Positions 32,051-40,917 of a DNA stretch of 64,000 nt are shown piece by piece. This stretch comes from Abditibacteriota bacterium (lineage in GTDB: Bacteria > Armatimonadota > UBA5829). The stretch lies in NCBI GenBank assembly GCA_017552965.1, contig JAFZNQ010000099.1:24751-88750 (forward strand), given 5' to 3'. Both the position numbers and the translations under genes were made by a program. Under the pieces are notes generated by a model. That model was not told the origin of the DNA. It saw nothing but the letters and a program-made list of their open reading frames with translations, and did not search any database. How positions within the stretch are numbered: position 1 is the stretch's first letter; every line of letters starts with the position of its first letter.

Positions 32051-33778
32051 ATGCTAAGAAAAGAGCACCCAAAACCTCAGTTTGAAAGAGACACCTGGCT
32101 GAATCTGAACGGCAAATGGAAGTACGCCTTCGACTTCGGGCTTTCCGGCGAAGAGCAGGGCTGGGCCCGGGACACCTCCGCCATGAAGGGCACCATCAAC
32201 GTGCCGTTTTGTCCCGAGAGCGCTCTCTCGGGAGTGGAATACAAGGACTTTATCCCCGCCATATGGTATTCCCGCACCTTTACCGTGCCGGAGGAATGGC
32301 AGGGCAAACGGATATTCATCAATTTCGGCGCCGTGGACTACGAATGCTCGGTGTATATCAACGGAGCTTTGGCCGGGACCCACGTGGGCGGAGCCGCATC
32401 CTTTGGCTTTGAGATCACCCATTTGCTCAAAAAGCGGAACACCGTGACCGTCTGCGCCAGGGACGACTCCAGGGGCGGCTATCAGCCCATGGGCAAGCAG
32501 AGCACCAGATACGCTTCCTACGGCTGTATCTACACCAGGACCACCGGCATATGGCAGACCGTGTGGCTGGAGGCCAGGGGCTCTGCCTACATCGAAAGGG
32601 TCAGGACCGACACTGACGTTGACAACTCTCAGGTGACCTTTTCTCCCGTGTTCAGGGACGCCGAAAGAGGCATGCTCTTCGAGGTCTCCGTCTCCCGGGA
32701 CGGCAGCGAGATCTTTTGCGGCAGATACCCGGCTTCGGGTTCGCCGGTGACCGTGCCTATGGAGGACCCGGCGCTGTGGTGCCCGGAAGCTCCTTTTTTG
32801 TATGACACGGCTTTTGCGCTGCTGGACGCCGACGGCAATGTGATCGACTCGGTGAAGAGCTATTTCGGCTTCAGAAAGATACACATAGAGGGCAACAGGT
32901 TCTTCCTGAACAATCGGGAGATATTCCTGCGTCTGGTGCTGGATCAGGGCTTTTATCCCCAGGGCATATGGACGGCGCCCTCCGATGAGGCTCTGGAGGG
33001 AGACATCCGCATGTCTCTCGCTGCCGGCTTCAACGGAGCCAGGCTCCACCAGAAGGTGTTTGAGGAGAGATATCTCTATCACGCCGACAGACTGGGCTAT
33101 CTGGTGTGGGGCGAATACTATGACTGGGGCATCAATTACGACAGCTATCACAGCTTCTACGATCACATGGCCGAATGGTCCGAAGTGGTCACGAGAGACG
33201 TCAATCACCCCTCCATCATCGCCTGGACTCCCTTCAATGAGACTGCCGGGGGAGCAGCCGCCCACAGAAAGCTCCACGACAGGCATGTGGCGGACATCGT
33301 CGCTCTGACCAAGAGACTGGATCCCTCAAGGCCCGTCAATGATACCAGCGGCTACGTGCACGTGGCAACGGATATATACACGGTCCATGATTACAATCAG
33401 GATGCAGCCTCCTTTGCCGCCTTCTACGCCGACATAAAGCCGGGCGGCGACTACGAGCATATGCCCAAACACATACCCACCCAGGGCTACAAGGGGCAGC
33501 CCTTTGTGATAGACGAATACGGAGGCACCTGGTGGGAGCACGACCCTGGCAAAAAGGAAAACTGGGGCTACGGCGAAAGGTGCAAGACCATCGAAGAGGT
33601 CTATGCCCGCATAGACGCCCTGACCAAGGCCATATTTGACAATCCTGCCATAGCGGGCTTTTGCTATACCCAGCTGACGGACGTGGAGCTGGAGAAAAAC
33701 GGCATCTACACCTACGACCGCAAGCAAAAGTTCGATATGGACCGTATAAAGGCTATATTTGACCGCAAGACCAGATAG
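32051..33778 (+). CDS. Glycoside hydrolase family 2 enzyme
   Basis: A 575-residue cytosolic GH2 (beta-galactosidase/beta-glucuronidase-like). The N-terminal jelly-roll (~1-175; LNLNGKWKYAFDF, IWYSRTFTVPEEWQGKR, INFGAVDYECSVYING), an immunoglobulin-like part (~180-275) and a TIM barrel (~280-575) are in order. The acid/base is Glu397 (FNETAG after Asn396) and the nucleophile Glu489 (VIDEYGG). The sugar specificity cannot be read. No signal peptide, so it acts on imported oligosaccharides. ATG 32051 is chosen with GGAGA 7 bases upstream. Apparently monocistronic or weakly coupled to the preceding operon. Confidence 0.92.
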   Translation: MLRKEHPKPQFERDTWLNLNGKWKYAFDFGLSGEEQGWARDTSAMKGTINVPFCPESALSGVEYKDFIPAIWYSRTFTVPEEWQGKRIFINFGAVDYECSVYINGALAGTHVGGAASFGFEITHLLKKRNTVTVCARDDSRGGYQPMGKQSTRYASYGCIYTRTTGIWQTVWLEARGSAYIERVRTDTDVDNSQVTFSPVFRDAERGMLFEVSVSRDGSEIFCGRYPASGSPVTVPMEDPALWCPEAPFLYDTAFALLDADGNVIDSVKSYFGFRKIHIEGNRFFLNNREIFLRLVLDQGFYPQGIWTAPSDEALEGDIRMSLAAGFNGARLHQKVFEERYLYHADRLGYLVWGEYYDWGINYDSYHSFYDHMAEWSEVVTRDVNHPSIIAWTPFNETAGGAAAHRKLHDRHVADIVALTKRLDPSRPVNDTSGYVHVATDIYTVHDYNQDAASFAAFYADIKPGGDYEHMPKHIPTQGYKGQPFVIDEYGGTWWEHDPGKKENWGYGERCKTIEEVYARIDALTKAIFDNPAIAGFCYTQLTDVELEKNGIYTYDRKQKFDMDRIKAIFDRKTR

Positions 33779-33782
33779 ACGC

Positions 33783-33811
33783 TTGACATACGGAGCGGAT
33801 AGGTGTATAAT
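33783..33811 (+). promoter_or_regulatory. Promoter of secG
   Basis: Perfect TTGACA (33783-33788) and TATAAT (33806-33811) with a 17-base spacer. Confidence 0.9.
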
Positions 33812-33843
33812 ATTATAGGTAACAAGTTTGTGGGGTCATATAA

Positions 33844-34071
33844 ATGATAAATGTTCTTATTATTCTGCAGGTCATCGCTGCGGTGGTTTTGTTTGTACTC
33901 ATTATGATGCAGACTCCCAAGAGCGACGGTCTGTCTGCGCTGGGCGCTCAGACTTCCGACAGTCCTTACAAGGGCAAGATGGGCAAGGAAGAGGTGCTGG
34001 CGACCTATACCAAATATACGGCGGTGGCGTTTTTCGCTATCAGCCTGATCCTGGTGTTCGTAAGGAGATAA
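33844..34071 (+). CDS. secG: Preprotein translocase subunit SecG
   Basis: A 75-residue protein with two transmembrane helices (~2-22 and ~55-73) separated by a Gly/Ser-rich loop containing SDGLSALGAQTSDSPYKGK. This is the SecG layout; SecG helps SecYEG move proteins across the inner membrane. It has its own promoter and a strong hairpin terminator. Confidence 0.9.
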   Translation: MINVLIILQVIAAVVLFVLIMMQTPKSDGLSALGAQTSDSPYKGKMGKEEVLATYTKYTAVAFFAISLILVFVRR

Positions 34072-34107
34072 TGCTGACGGACCCCGGGTCCCGACAATAA
34101 AAAGAGA

Positions 34108-34138
34108 GCGGCAAATTCGTATGAATTTGCCGCTTTTT
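34108..34138. terminator. Terminator between convergent secG and ferredoxin genes
   Basis: An 11-bp perfect stem GCGGCAAATTC / GAATTTGCCGC (34108-34118, 34123-34133) with a GTAT loop, followed by TTTTT on the plus strand and preceded by an A-rich stretch. It probably serves both genes. Confidence 0.88.
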
Positions 34139-34150
34139 CTGAGCTCAGGC

Positions 34151-34321
34151 TCAGAGTGAAAGAGCCTCGCAGGGGCAGACGCTTGTGCAAGCGCCGCAGT
34201 CGATGCATTCGTCTTCCTTGACCGTGACGGTGCCGTCCACGACCTCGAGAGCCTGCACGGGGCATTCTTCCGTACAAACGCCGCAGCCGCCGCACTTGTC
34301 TTTGTCTATGGTTACTGCCAT
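34151..34321 (-). CDS. 2x[4Fe-4S] ferredoxin
   Basis: A 56-residue clostridial-type ferredoxin with two C-x-x-C-x-x-C-x-x-x-C-P motifs (CGGCGVCTEECP and CIDCGACTSVCP), a low-potential electron carrier of anaerobes. ATG at 34321 is preferred because GGAGG lies 5 bases upstream; an in-frame ATG four codons earlier overlaps that site. A -10 box TATAAT is visible on the minus strand at 34357-34352, with no good -35 box. Confidence 0.94.
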   Translation of the reverse strand: MAVTIDKDKCGGCGVCTEECPVQALEVVDGTVTVKEDECIDCGACTSVCPCEALSL

Positions 34322-34447
34322 GGTATCCTCCATAAAGTATTGTCTAACTTAATTATAACACTTTTGGGCAGAATAATAAATATGCGGGGCCCCGGATAAT
34401 CCATATTCTTTGCCTCCGGAGGGGGCCTCTGAGGGAGAGAGCGGCAC

Positions 34448-34477
34448 TTGCCTCACACCCGCCTGTTTTGGTATAAT
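34448..34477 (+). promoter_or_regulatory. Promoter of the rpiB operon
   Basis: TTGCCT (34448-34453) and TATAAT (34472-34477) with an 18-base spacer. Confidence 0.65.
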
Positions 34478-34554
34478 ATAGATGGCAGTTTTGTCCCCGC
34501 GGGCAAGAGCTGCCGCATTGTTGACACGTATGTTTTATTTGGGAGAAGTTATTT

Positions 34555-35013
34555 ATGGACGGAAAGAGCTTAAAGGTCTGCATTGCCAGTGATCACGCCG
34601 GCTTTTTGCTGAAGGAAAACGTGCGCAAATATTTGACCGAACAGGGCTACAACGTGACGGACCTGGGGACCTGTTCCGAGGAATCGGTGGACTATACCGA
34701 ATACGCCCGGAAGGCGGCCCTGGCTGTCAGCGGCGGCGAATATGACAGAGGCATCATTATCTGCGGCACGGGCATAGGAGTCAGCATCGTGGCAAACAAG
34801 ACAAAGGGCATCAGAGCGGCTCTGTGTACGGATCAGTATATGGCCAAAATGTGCCGCGAGCACAACAACGCCAACGTGATATGCATGGGAGCGAGAGTCA
34901 TCGGCTTTGGCGTGGCCAGAGATATAGCGGTGGAGTTCCTGAATCATGACTTTGAAGAAGGCGGCAGGCATCAGGTCCGCGTGGACAAGATAAACGCTAT
35001 GGACAAGGCTTAG
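34555..35013 (+). CDS. rpiB: Ribose-5-phosphate isomerase B
   Basis: A 152-residue RpiB/LacAB-family isomerase interconverting ribose-5-phosphate and ribulose-5-phosphate. The N-terminal IASDHAGF, the active-site ICGTGIGVSI with its cysteine, HNNANVICMGARVIG and the C-terminal RHQVRVDKI are all present. Length is normal. Shine-Dalgarno GGGAGAAG lies about 7 bases before the ATG. glyA follows after 9 bases, an arrangement often seen. Confidence 0.96.
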   Translation: MDGKSLKVCIASDHAGFLLKENVRKYLTEQGYNVTDLGTCSEESVDYTEYARKAALAVSGGEYDRGIIICGTGIGVSIVANKTKGIRAALCTDQYMAKMCREHNNANVICMGARVIGFGVARDIAVEFLNHDFEEGGRHQVRVDKINAMDKA

Positions 35014-35022
35014 GAGAAGGAT

Positions 35023-36276
35023 ATGTCAAAAGATATAAATGCCCCTCTTTCGGCGGTGGATCCGGAAATATACGCCATCATCCAAAAGGAATACAAGAGA
35101 CAAAACGACAAGATCATGATGATCGCCTCCGAGAACTATGCCAGCTGCGCTCAGCTGGAGGCTCAGGGGAGCGTGCTGACCAACAAATACGCCGAAGGCT
35201 ATTCGGGCAAGCGCTATTACGGCGGCTGCGAATTCATCGATGAGGCGGAGACCCTGGCCATACAGAGGGCCTGCGAGCTGTTTGGCGCGGATCACGCCAA
35301 CGTGCAGCCTCACTGCGGCAGCGCCGCCAACATGGCAGCCTATTACGCCGTCATGAAGCCCGGCGACACCTTTATGGCCATGAGCCTCGACCAGGGCGGT
35401 CATCTGACTCACGGACACAAGGTGAACTTTTCCGGCACTCTCTACAATGCGGTCCCCTACGGAGTGGACAGAGAGACCGAGGTCATCAATATGGACGAGG
35501 TGGAGCGTATATCCATGGAGTGCAAGCCCCGGCTGATACTCACCGGAGCCACCGTGTATCCCAGACTGTGGGATTGGGAGCGCTTCAGGGCCATTGCCGA
35601 CAAGGTGGGAGCCCTGCTGATGTGCGACATGGCTCATATAGCCGGTCTCATCGCAGCCGGCGTCCATCCTTCGCCCATCCCTTACTGCGACATAGTGACT
35701 GCCACCACCCACAAGACCCTCCGGGGTCCCAGAGGCGGTATGATACTCTGCAAGGAGTATCTGGCCAAGGATATAGACAGAGCCGTGTTCCCCGGCTTGC
35801 AGGGCGGTCCTCTGGAGCACGTGATAGCGGCCAAGGCCGTATGCTTCAGGGAAGCTATGAGCGCCGAATACAAGGAGTATCAGAAGCAGGTCATCGCCAA
35901 CGCCAGAGCTCTGGCTGCGAGCCTGGAGGAGGGCGGCGTGAGACTGGTCTCCGGAGGCACCGACAACCATCTGATGCTGTGCGACGTGACTCCTCTCGGT
36001 ATCACCGGAAAGCAGGCTCAGGAGATCCTGAACGATATCAACATAGTAGTCAACAAGAATCAGATCCCCTTTGACAAGGAAAAGCCCTTTGTTTCCAGCG
36101 GCGTCAGGATAGGTACTCCCTGCGTCACCACCCGGGGAATGAAGGAAAAGGAAATGAAGGTATTGGGTGAGGTCATCAGCTGCGCTCTCAAACAGTACAC
36201 CGTAGGCGACCTGATGAATATGTGCCGCGAAAAGGTGGACGCTCTGGCCAGTGATTTCCCCGTCTATACCAAATAA
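35023..36276 (+). CDS. glyA: Serine hydroxymethyltransferase
   Basis: A 417-residue PLP enzyme that converts serine and tetrahydrofolate to glycine and 5,10-methylene-THF. Seen are [38 protein letters not shown] and the PLP-lysine segment [12 protein letters not shown]. Length and motifs are typical. Shine-Dalgarno AGGAGAAGG lies 4-5 bases before the ATG. The next gene begins on the base after the stop codon. Confidence 0.97.
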   Translation: MSKDINAPLSAVDPEIYAIIQKEYKRQNDKIMMIASENYASCAQLEAQGSVLTNKYAEGYSGKRYYGGCEFIDEAETLAIQRACELFGADHANVQPHCGSAANMAAYYAVMKPGDTFMAMSLDQGGHLTHGHKVNFSGTLYNAVPYGVDRETEVINMDEVERISMECKPRLILTGATVYPRLWDWERFRAIADKVGALLMCDMAHIAGLIAAGVHPSPIPYCDIVTATTHKTLRGPRGGMILCKEYLAKDIDRAVFPGLQGGPLEHVIAAKAVCFREAMSAEYKEYQKQVIANARALAASLEEGGVRLVSGGTDNHLMLCDVTPLGITGKQAQEILNDINIVVNKNQIPFDKEKPFVSSGVRIGTPCVTTRGMKEKEMKVLGEVISCALKQYTVGDLMNMCREKVDALASDFPVYTK

Positions 36277-37269
36277 ATGAACAATATCGCTTATGCCCTG
36301 GCAGCGGCGGCGTCCGGCTTTATCCTGACCTGTATCATCACTCCTCTGGTGGGGAGATGGGCCAGGAAGCACGGCGTGGTCGCGGTCCCGGGCGGCAGAA
36401 GACTTCACGAGCATACTACTCCGCTGTTGGGCGGAGTAGGTATGTTTGTCGGGGTCACCCTGAGCGTGCTGGGATTTGTATATTATTTCCACGCTACGGG
36501 GATGCATCCCAGCGGCTCTCTCTATGCGCGGCAGATCACCGGCGTCCTTGCCGGCGGCGCCATAGTGGCCGTGTCCGGGGTCATAGACGACAAATATGAG
36601 CTGTCCGGCAGGATCCAGCTGGCTGTGATGATCCTGGCAGGACTGGTGCTTTCGGCCTTCAACGTGACCGTGGGCTACGTGTCCGCTCCCTGGCTGAAGC
36701 ACGCCTCTCTGGTGGCCCTGCCCGCATACGTGGGAGTGATCACCACGGTCATCTGGACCGTGATGGTCACAAAAGCAGTGGATTGCATAGACGGCATGGA
36801 CGGCCTGTGCGCAGGCTTTGCCTTTATCACCACCGCCACCTTTACCCTGATGGCTCTCTGCACCAGAGGCAGCCTGAATCCCTTCGTCATCCCTCTTTCC
36901 GCTTCGGCGGCGGGGGCGTCCCTGGGCTTTCTGGTGTTCAACTTTCCGCCGGCCAAATTGTTTATGGGCACGGTGGGCTCCCAGTATCTGGGCTTTATAC
37001 TGGCAGCGATCTCTGTCATAGGCGCCTACAAGGTGACTATATTCGGCATTCTGGCGCCTATCCTGGTGCTGGGGATCCCGGTCTTTGATACTACTTACGT
37101 GGTGCTGAAGCGGGTGTCCGAAAAAAGGAACATAGGCCAGGCAGACCGCAGCCACATCCATCACCGCATCCTGGATCACGGCAACTCGGTGAAAAAGGTG
37201 CTGCTCATCATCTACCTGCTGACAGTGGTCTTGTGCGCGGTGGCGTTTTATCTGTACGTAAACGGCTGA
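36277..37269 (+). CDS. WecA/TagO-like undecaprenyl-phosphate sugar-phosphate transferase
   Basis: A 330-residue membrane protein with about 10-11 helices of the MraY/WecA (glycosyltransferase 4) family, which links a sugar-1-phosphate to undecaprenyl phosphate at the start of cell-surface polysaccharide synthesis. Motifs are PLLGGVGMF, GVIDDKYELSGRIQL, DCIDGMDGL with catalytic aspartates, and RSHIHHRIL with the family histidines. The R-R-L-H-E-H-T-T-P-L-L-G-G start favours WecA/TagO over MraY. It may feed the polysaccharide that CsaB pyruvylates (inference). ATG directly abuts the glyA TAA. Confidence 0.9.
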   Translation: MNNIAYALAAAASGFILTCIITPLVGRWARKHGVVAVPGGRRLHEHTTPLLGGVGMFVGVTLSVLGFVYYFHATGMHPSGSLYARQITGVLAGGAIVAVSGVIDDKYELSGRIQLAVMILAGLVLSAFNVTVGYVSAPWLKHASLVALPAYVGVITTVIWTVMVTKAVDCIDGMDGLCAGFAFITTATFTLMALCTRGSLNPFVIPLSASAAGASLGFLVFNFPPAKLFMGTVGSQYLGFILAAISVIGAYKVTIFGILAPILVLGIPVFDTTYVVLKRVSEKRNIGQADRSHIHHRILDHGNSVKKVLLIIYLLTVVLCAVAFYLYVNG

Positions 37270-37291
37270 TACATAAGGCCGTTTATTTTTT

Positions 37292-37318
37292 CGCCGGCAA
37301 AGGCGCCGGCGGCGTTTT
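37292..37318 (+). terminator. Possible terminator after the wecA-like gene
   Basis: Stem CGCCGGC / GCCGGCG (37292-37298, 37305-37311) followed by GCG and four T. Weak but correctly placed; the rest of the gap to rsgA shows only a short TCCGG inverted repeat and no firm promoter. Confidence 0.4.
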
Positions 37319-37422
37319 GTCTCCGGCAATACCGGAAAAGGAGGGCTTTGTGATCAATATTCGTTGTCCAAAGAGGGTAGTCTTCGTTTCTTAAACCATA
37401 CTATTTAAGATGCGAGGATAAA

Positions 37423-38439
37423 ATGAATATCAAGGATTACGGTTTTACAGAAGACATTATTGACGACAGGACGGCGGCCCGTATAGTCGCCGTTCACAAG
37501 GACAGATACCGGACGGTATCAGACAGAGGAGAAGGCTTCGCCAGACTCAAAAGAGGGTGCTACTACTCTTCCGGAGAGTATCCCGCCACCGGCGACTTCG
37601 TGCTCATGGAATACAATGAGACCGGCGACAGCCTCATATGCGAGACCCTCCCGCGGAAAAGCGTGTTCGTGAGAGCTGCCGTTTCCGACGCCGGACGCTC
37701 CGGAAGCCAGACGGTGGCAGCCAACTTTGACTACGTGCTCATCGCCGCGTCCCTCAACAGGGACTTCAATCCGGCCAGGCTGGAAAGATATCTCAGCATG
37801 GCCTGGGAGTCGGGAGGCATCCCGGTGGTGGTCCTGACCAAAAGCGACCTGGTGCCGGACCCACAGCCCTACGTGGAGCAGGTGCGGCAAATAGCTCCCG
37901 GCACGGAGGTGTTTGCCCTGAGCTCGGTGACGGGCGAAGGGACTGACGGCATAGGGAAGTACTTTGCCAAGGGCAAGACCATAGTGCTGCTGGGCTCTTC
38001 GGGAGTGGGGAAGTCCACGCTGGTGAACACTCTCTGCGGCAGAGAAGTCATGAAAACCTCGGCTATCAGAGAGGACGATTCCCGCGGGCGGCATACCACC
38101 GTCACCAGAAGCCTCATCATGCTCCCCGGCGGAGCCATGGTCATAGATACTCCCGGCATGAGGGAGCTGGGCATGTTTGACGCCGAAGAAGGCATAGGCA
38201 AAACCTTTGCCGACGCGGAAGCCCTGGCAGGGCAGTGCAGATTCCCGGATTGCACCCACACGGTGGAGCCCGGCTGCGCCTTGCTGGCGGCCATAGAGGA
38301 GGGGACCCTTACCAGAGAACGCTACGAGCGCTATATGAAGCTGGGCAAGGAATCCCGGTACAATTCGGACCCGGGAGAGTTCCTCAAAGAAAAGCGCAAC
38401 AAGTTCAGGCAGATAGCCAAAGAAAACAAACGGAGGTAA
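37423..38439 (+). CDS. rsgA: Small ribosomal subunit biogenesis GTPase RsgA
   Basis: A 338-residue circularly permuted GTPase that checks late 30S maturation. An N-terminal OB fold (~1-85) is followed by G4 (LTKSDL), G5-like SSVTGEG, G1 (LGSSGVGKST), G2 (DDSRGRHTT) and G3 (DTPGM) in the permuted order, then a zinc-binding tail CRFPDCTHTVEPGC. All are intact. Shine-Dalgarno GAGG lies about 8 bases before the ATG. It ends in a strong terminator. Confidence 0.96.
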   Translation: MNIKDYGFTEDIIDDRTAARIVAVHKDRYRTVSDRGEGFARLKRGCYYSSGEYPATGDFVLMEYNETGDSLICETLPRKSVFVRAAVSDAGRSGSQTVAANFDYVLIAASLNRDFNPARLERYLSMAWESGGIPVVVLTKSDLVPDPQPYVEQVRQIAPGTEVFALSSVTGEGTDGIGKYFAKGKTIVLLGSSGVGKSTLVNTLCGREVMKTSAIREDDSRGRHTTVTRSLIMLPGGAMVIDTPGMRELGMFDAEEGIGKTFADAEALAGQCRFPDCTHTVEPGCALLAAIEEGTLTRERYERYMKLGKESRYNSDPGEFLKEKRNKFRQIAKENKRR

Positions 38440-38452
38440 GTCCTCCGGTGTT

Positions 38453-38480
38453 CCGGCGACTTGGGTCGCCGGTTTTTTTT
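38453..38480 (+). terminator. Rho-independent terminator of rsgA
   Basis: Stem CCGGCGAC / GTCGCCGG (38453-38460, 38465-38472), 4-base loop, then eight T. Confidence 0.92.
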
Positions 38481-38554
38481 CATCCCGGCGAGGCTCCTGC
38501 AGCCAGGGACCGGACCGCAGGGGTCCGGCCGGGCGTGGGCCTACGCTTCCCGTG

Positions 38555-38584
38555 TTGCAGAAGGAGCGGGCTTTGTGATATAAT
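38555..38584 (+). promoter_or_regulatory. Promoter of tRNA-Leu
   Basis: TTGCAG (38555-38560) and TATAAT (38579-38584), 18 bases apart, end 10 bases before the tRNA. Confidence 0.7.
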
Positions 38585-38594
38585 ACATTATAGC

Positions 38595-38680
38595 GGGCAA
38601 GTGGCGGAATGGCAGACGCAGTGGATTTAAAATCCACCGGTAGTGATACCGTGAGGGTTCGACTCCCTCCTCGCCCACCA
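38595..38680 (+). tRNA. tRNA-Leu (anticodon UAA)
   Basis: A class II tRNA of 86 bases with encoded CCA. The D-loop region (TGGCGGAATGGCAGACGC), anticodon arm GTGGATTTAAAATCCAC with anticodon TAA, a variable arm and T arm GAGGG-TTCGACT-CCCTC are clear and match bacterial leucine tRNAs. The acceptor stem GGGCAAG / CTCGCCC has one A-C mismatch at the fifth pair. It reads UUA codons. Confidence 0.95.
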
Positions 38681-38698
38681 TGCGCTGACGCGCAAAAA

Positions 38699-38723
38699 CG
38701 CCGGACCGTGGTCCGGCGCTTTT
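38699..38723 (+). terminator. Terminator after tRNA-Leu
   Basis: Stem CGCCGGAC / GTCCGGCG (38699-38706, 38711-38718) with loop CGTG, then C-TTTT. The remaining ~185 bases to the GH36 gene show nothing I can support. Confidence 0.75.
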
Positions 38724-38909
38724 CTGTCTCTCTGTGAGATCAAAACAGCAGCCGTCTCCTGCCGCCGGTAAAACAGGCCTCGTGTCTGTCAAAAGACCCT
38801 CTCTTTTGCAGAGAATGATATCTGCAGCCCTTGCCGTTCCTCAGGCGGTGACGCTTATCCTCTGTAATATCTCCTGTTCGTTTCGCTGACTGACCTATCT
38901 GCTCCCGTC

Positions 38910-40679
38910 TTATTGCTGCATATTGACCGCTTGGTTTTTTCGGACCTTTATTTCGCGCCAGGCTCCGTCCGAGCAGGTGAGCAGGGTGCCGGAGGCGAGG
39001 GGAACGACCAGGTTGCCCCTTGTCTCCACGGCCGCGGTGGAGATATATTTTTCCATGATACCAAGGCAGGCTGCGCCGTTCCTGATGGGGACAAGCTTTA
39101 TGAGAGCCGAGTCCTTTACCTCACATTCTCCCCGCCCTATCCATCGGGCTCCGCTGAAATGCTCGCAGACGGCGCAGGGACCCTCTATGCCGAATTCTGC
39201 CGGGTCTATGCTGATGGGGGCGGAGGGCATGTCCGTCAGGTTGAATGCGGCTACGAAGACGGCGTCATTTTGCCGGCTGAATACTCCGAAGGCCCGGTGG
39301 TCGGGAGGCGTCAGAAGGCAGCTCCTCACGGGGACTGCCGGCTCATCGCACATGAGCAGCCGGCCGTCCTCCAGACACAGAGGCTCCAGTATTTCCGGGC
39401 GGGTGCGGCCTATGCGGTCGCTGACATAGACTGGGCCGCCGCTGACGGCTCTCGCTACGCTGTTTCTTACCGCCTGAGCGTCGTCGGTCCACCACATATC
39501 CCAATCGTTGAAAAAGAGGGAGCCCTGAGTGAGGCCCGCAAAGGAGCACTGGAGCAGGTGCCGGCGGAACCACTCTCTGTTCTCAGGCTGAAAATCGCCG
39601 GAGGAACGGCATATGGCGCTGGAGCGGGCAAACATATTGTCGTTGGCCATGCCCATACAGTTGATGATGGCGCCTCCGAAGTATTTGTCCGCTGCCTGAT
39701 CCAGAGCAGCGTGCAGGTGACGGCACAGGACGGGAGCGGGGAGGCTGTCCTTTATCTGATGGCGGACGAAGCTCTGGTTGTCCGCCTTGATAAAATCCGC
39801 GCCGTGAGCCCTGAGCCTGCTGCATATCCGGGAATAGAAGCCCTCCGCCGACGCCGGGTCCGCCAGCTCCGGCAGGCGCCTGTCTCCGATGAGGCGGGTA
39901 AAGGCTCCCAGCTCCTCCATGGCGGGAGAGCCGGCGGCAAGGCCCGCCCAGTAGCCTGTGACCGGGAACCACAGCCCCGCCATATAGCCCTCTTGCTTTA
40001 TCTGCTCTATGCACCGGGCTATGCCCCCGGGAAATCTGTCCGGATCCCCCTCCAGGTCTCTCAGGCGGGAGGAATGCATCACCGGAAAGGATTTTTCGTG
40101 GCAGGTGAAGGGCTCCAGGGTCTCGGTCCACTCCACTTCCGCCCACATGTCGTCTATGAGTATCCAGCGGACAGGCACCTTTTTCTCCCGGAACTCCCGC
40201 AGCTTGTCCGTGATCCCCCGACTGTCCACCCATATCTCCATGGCGTCCCAGGTGCACCAGCCCAGGTATTTGGCAAACCCGGGAAGGCTTTTGTCTTCCC
40301 GGGTGGGTATCCCTGCCAGCTCCGCAGCCTTGCGGAAGGCCTGCCGGATGGCGGCGTAGGGGTCTCTGTCACGGGTCACAATGGCGCAGGGAAGGGGATC
40401 GCGGTCCGGGGATGCTTCCGTCACCAGCAGGAGCCCTGAGGGAGAGCCCTCCAGCCATGCGGAGCAGGAGACGGAGAGAGGCAGGAGAAAAGAGTACTCG
40501 TCTCCGGACTGCCACAGGAGAGCCTGAGTGAACGGAGGGACTTCCCGGGGGTCGTCGCAGAAGACCGGCTTGCACCAATGGGGAGTATACAGTATCTGGG
40601 CCATCATGGGGCCGGAAGGGGAGCAGGCGTCCACGGGGGTCCTGCTGCCCGAAGGGGAATATATGACGCGAATATCCAT
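38910..40679 (-). CDS. GH36-type alpha-galactosidase / raffinose-synthase-like enzyme
   Basis: A 589-residue protein related to GH36 (raffinose synthase/Sip1-like). An N-terminal beta domain is followed by a TIM barrel with YLGWCTWDA, the nucleophile Asp300 in FIKADNQ, the likely acid/base Asp362 in RSSGDF, and NDWDMWW; a C-terminal beta domain ends it. The family acts on alpha-galactosyl oligosaccharides, as hydrolase or transferase. No signal peptide, so intracellular. Monocistronic, with its own promoter divergent from coaX. Substrate is unproven. Confidence 0.85.
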   Translation of the reverse strand: MDIRVIYSPSGSRTPVDACSPSGPMMAQILYTPHWCKPVFCDDPREVPPFTQALLWQSGDEYSFLLPLSVSCSAWLEGSPSGLLLVTEASPDRDPLPCAIVTRDRDPYAAIRQAFRKAAELAGIPTREDKSLPGFAKYLGWCTWDAMEIWVDSRGITDKLREFREKKVPVRWILIDDMWAEVEWTETLEPFTCHEKSFPVMHSSRLRDLEGDPDRFPGGIARCIEQIKQEGYMAGLWFPVTGYWAGLAAGSPAMEELGAFTRLIGDRRLPELADPASAEGFYSRICSRLRAHGADFIKADNQSFVRHQIKDSLPAPVLCRHLHAALDQAADKYFGGAIINCMGMANDNMFARSSAICRSSGDFQPENREWFRRHLLQCSFAGLTQGSLFFNDWDMWWTDDAQAVRNSVARAVSGGPVYVSDRIGRTRPEILEPLCLEDGRLLMCDEPAVPVRSCLLTPPDHRAFGVFSRQNDAVFVAAFNLTDMPSAPISIDPAEFGIEGPCAVCEHFSGARWIGRGECEVKDSALIKLVPIRNGAACLGIMEKYISTAAVETRGNLVVPLASGTLLTCSDGAWREIKVRKNQAVNMQQ

Positions 40680-40715
40680 GTCTCGAATATGAATGTCCTT
40701 TGTATGATACGACCT

Positions 40716-40744
40716 ATTATAGCATAAGACGGTCCAAAATACAA
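40716..40744 (-). promoter_or_regulatory. Promoter of the GH36 gene
   Basis: On the minus strand TTGTAT (40744-40739) and TATAAT (40721-40716) are 17 bases apart, 37 bases upstream of the start. Confidence 0.7.
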
Positions 40745-40831
40745 TGCGCCTCGGGAAAACAGGCGCGGGTCACCCGAGGCCTCACAGGGGTCCGGAGCCG
40801 ATGCCCTAATCTGCCCGGGCAGCCTTTTTCC

Positions 40832-40861
40832 TTGAAAAAAACCGCCCGAATATGCTATAAT
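40832..40861 (+). promoter_or_regulatory. Promoter of the coaX-to-dnaN gene run
   Basis: TTGAAA (40832-40837) and TATAAT (40856-40861) with an 18-base spacer; the -10 context (ATATGCTATAATA) equals that at 21551. No other convincing promoter was seen before dnaN ends at 50925. Confidence 0.75.
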
Positions 40862-40917
40862 AATATAAAGATTGCGCGGAGGCGGAGGTGTCTGCATCCG
40901 TTTCCTGGGAGAGATAA

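Noticed and set aside
35026..37329. Minus-strand open frame of over 750 codons across glyA and the wecA-like gene
   Set aside because: It spans two well-supported genes and has no recognisable domain.
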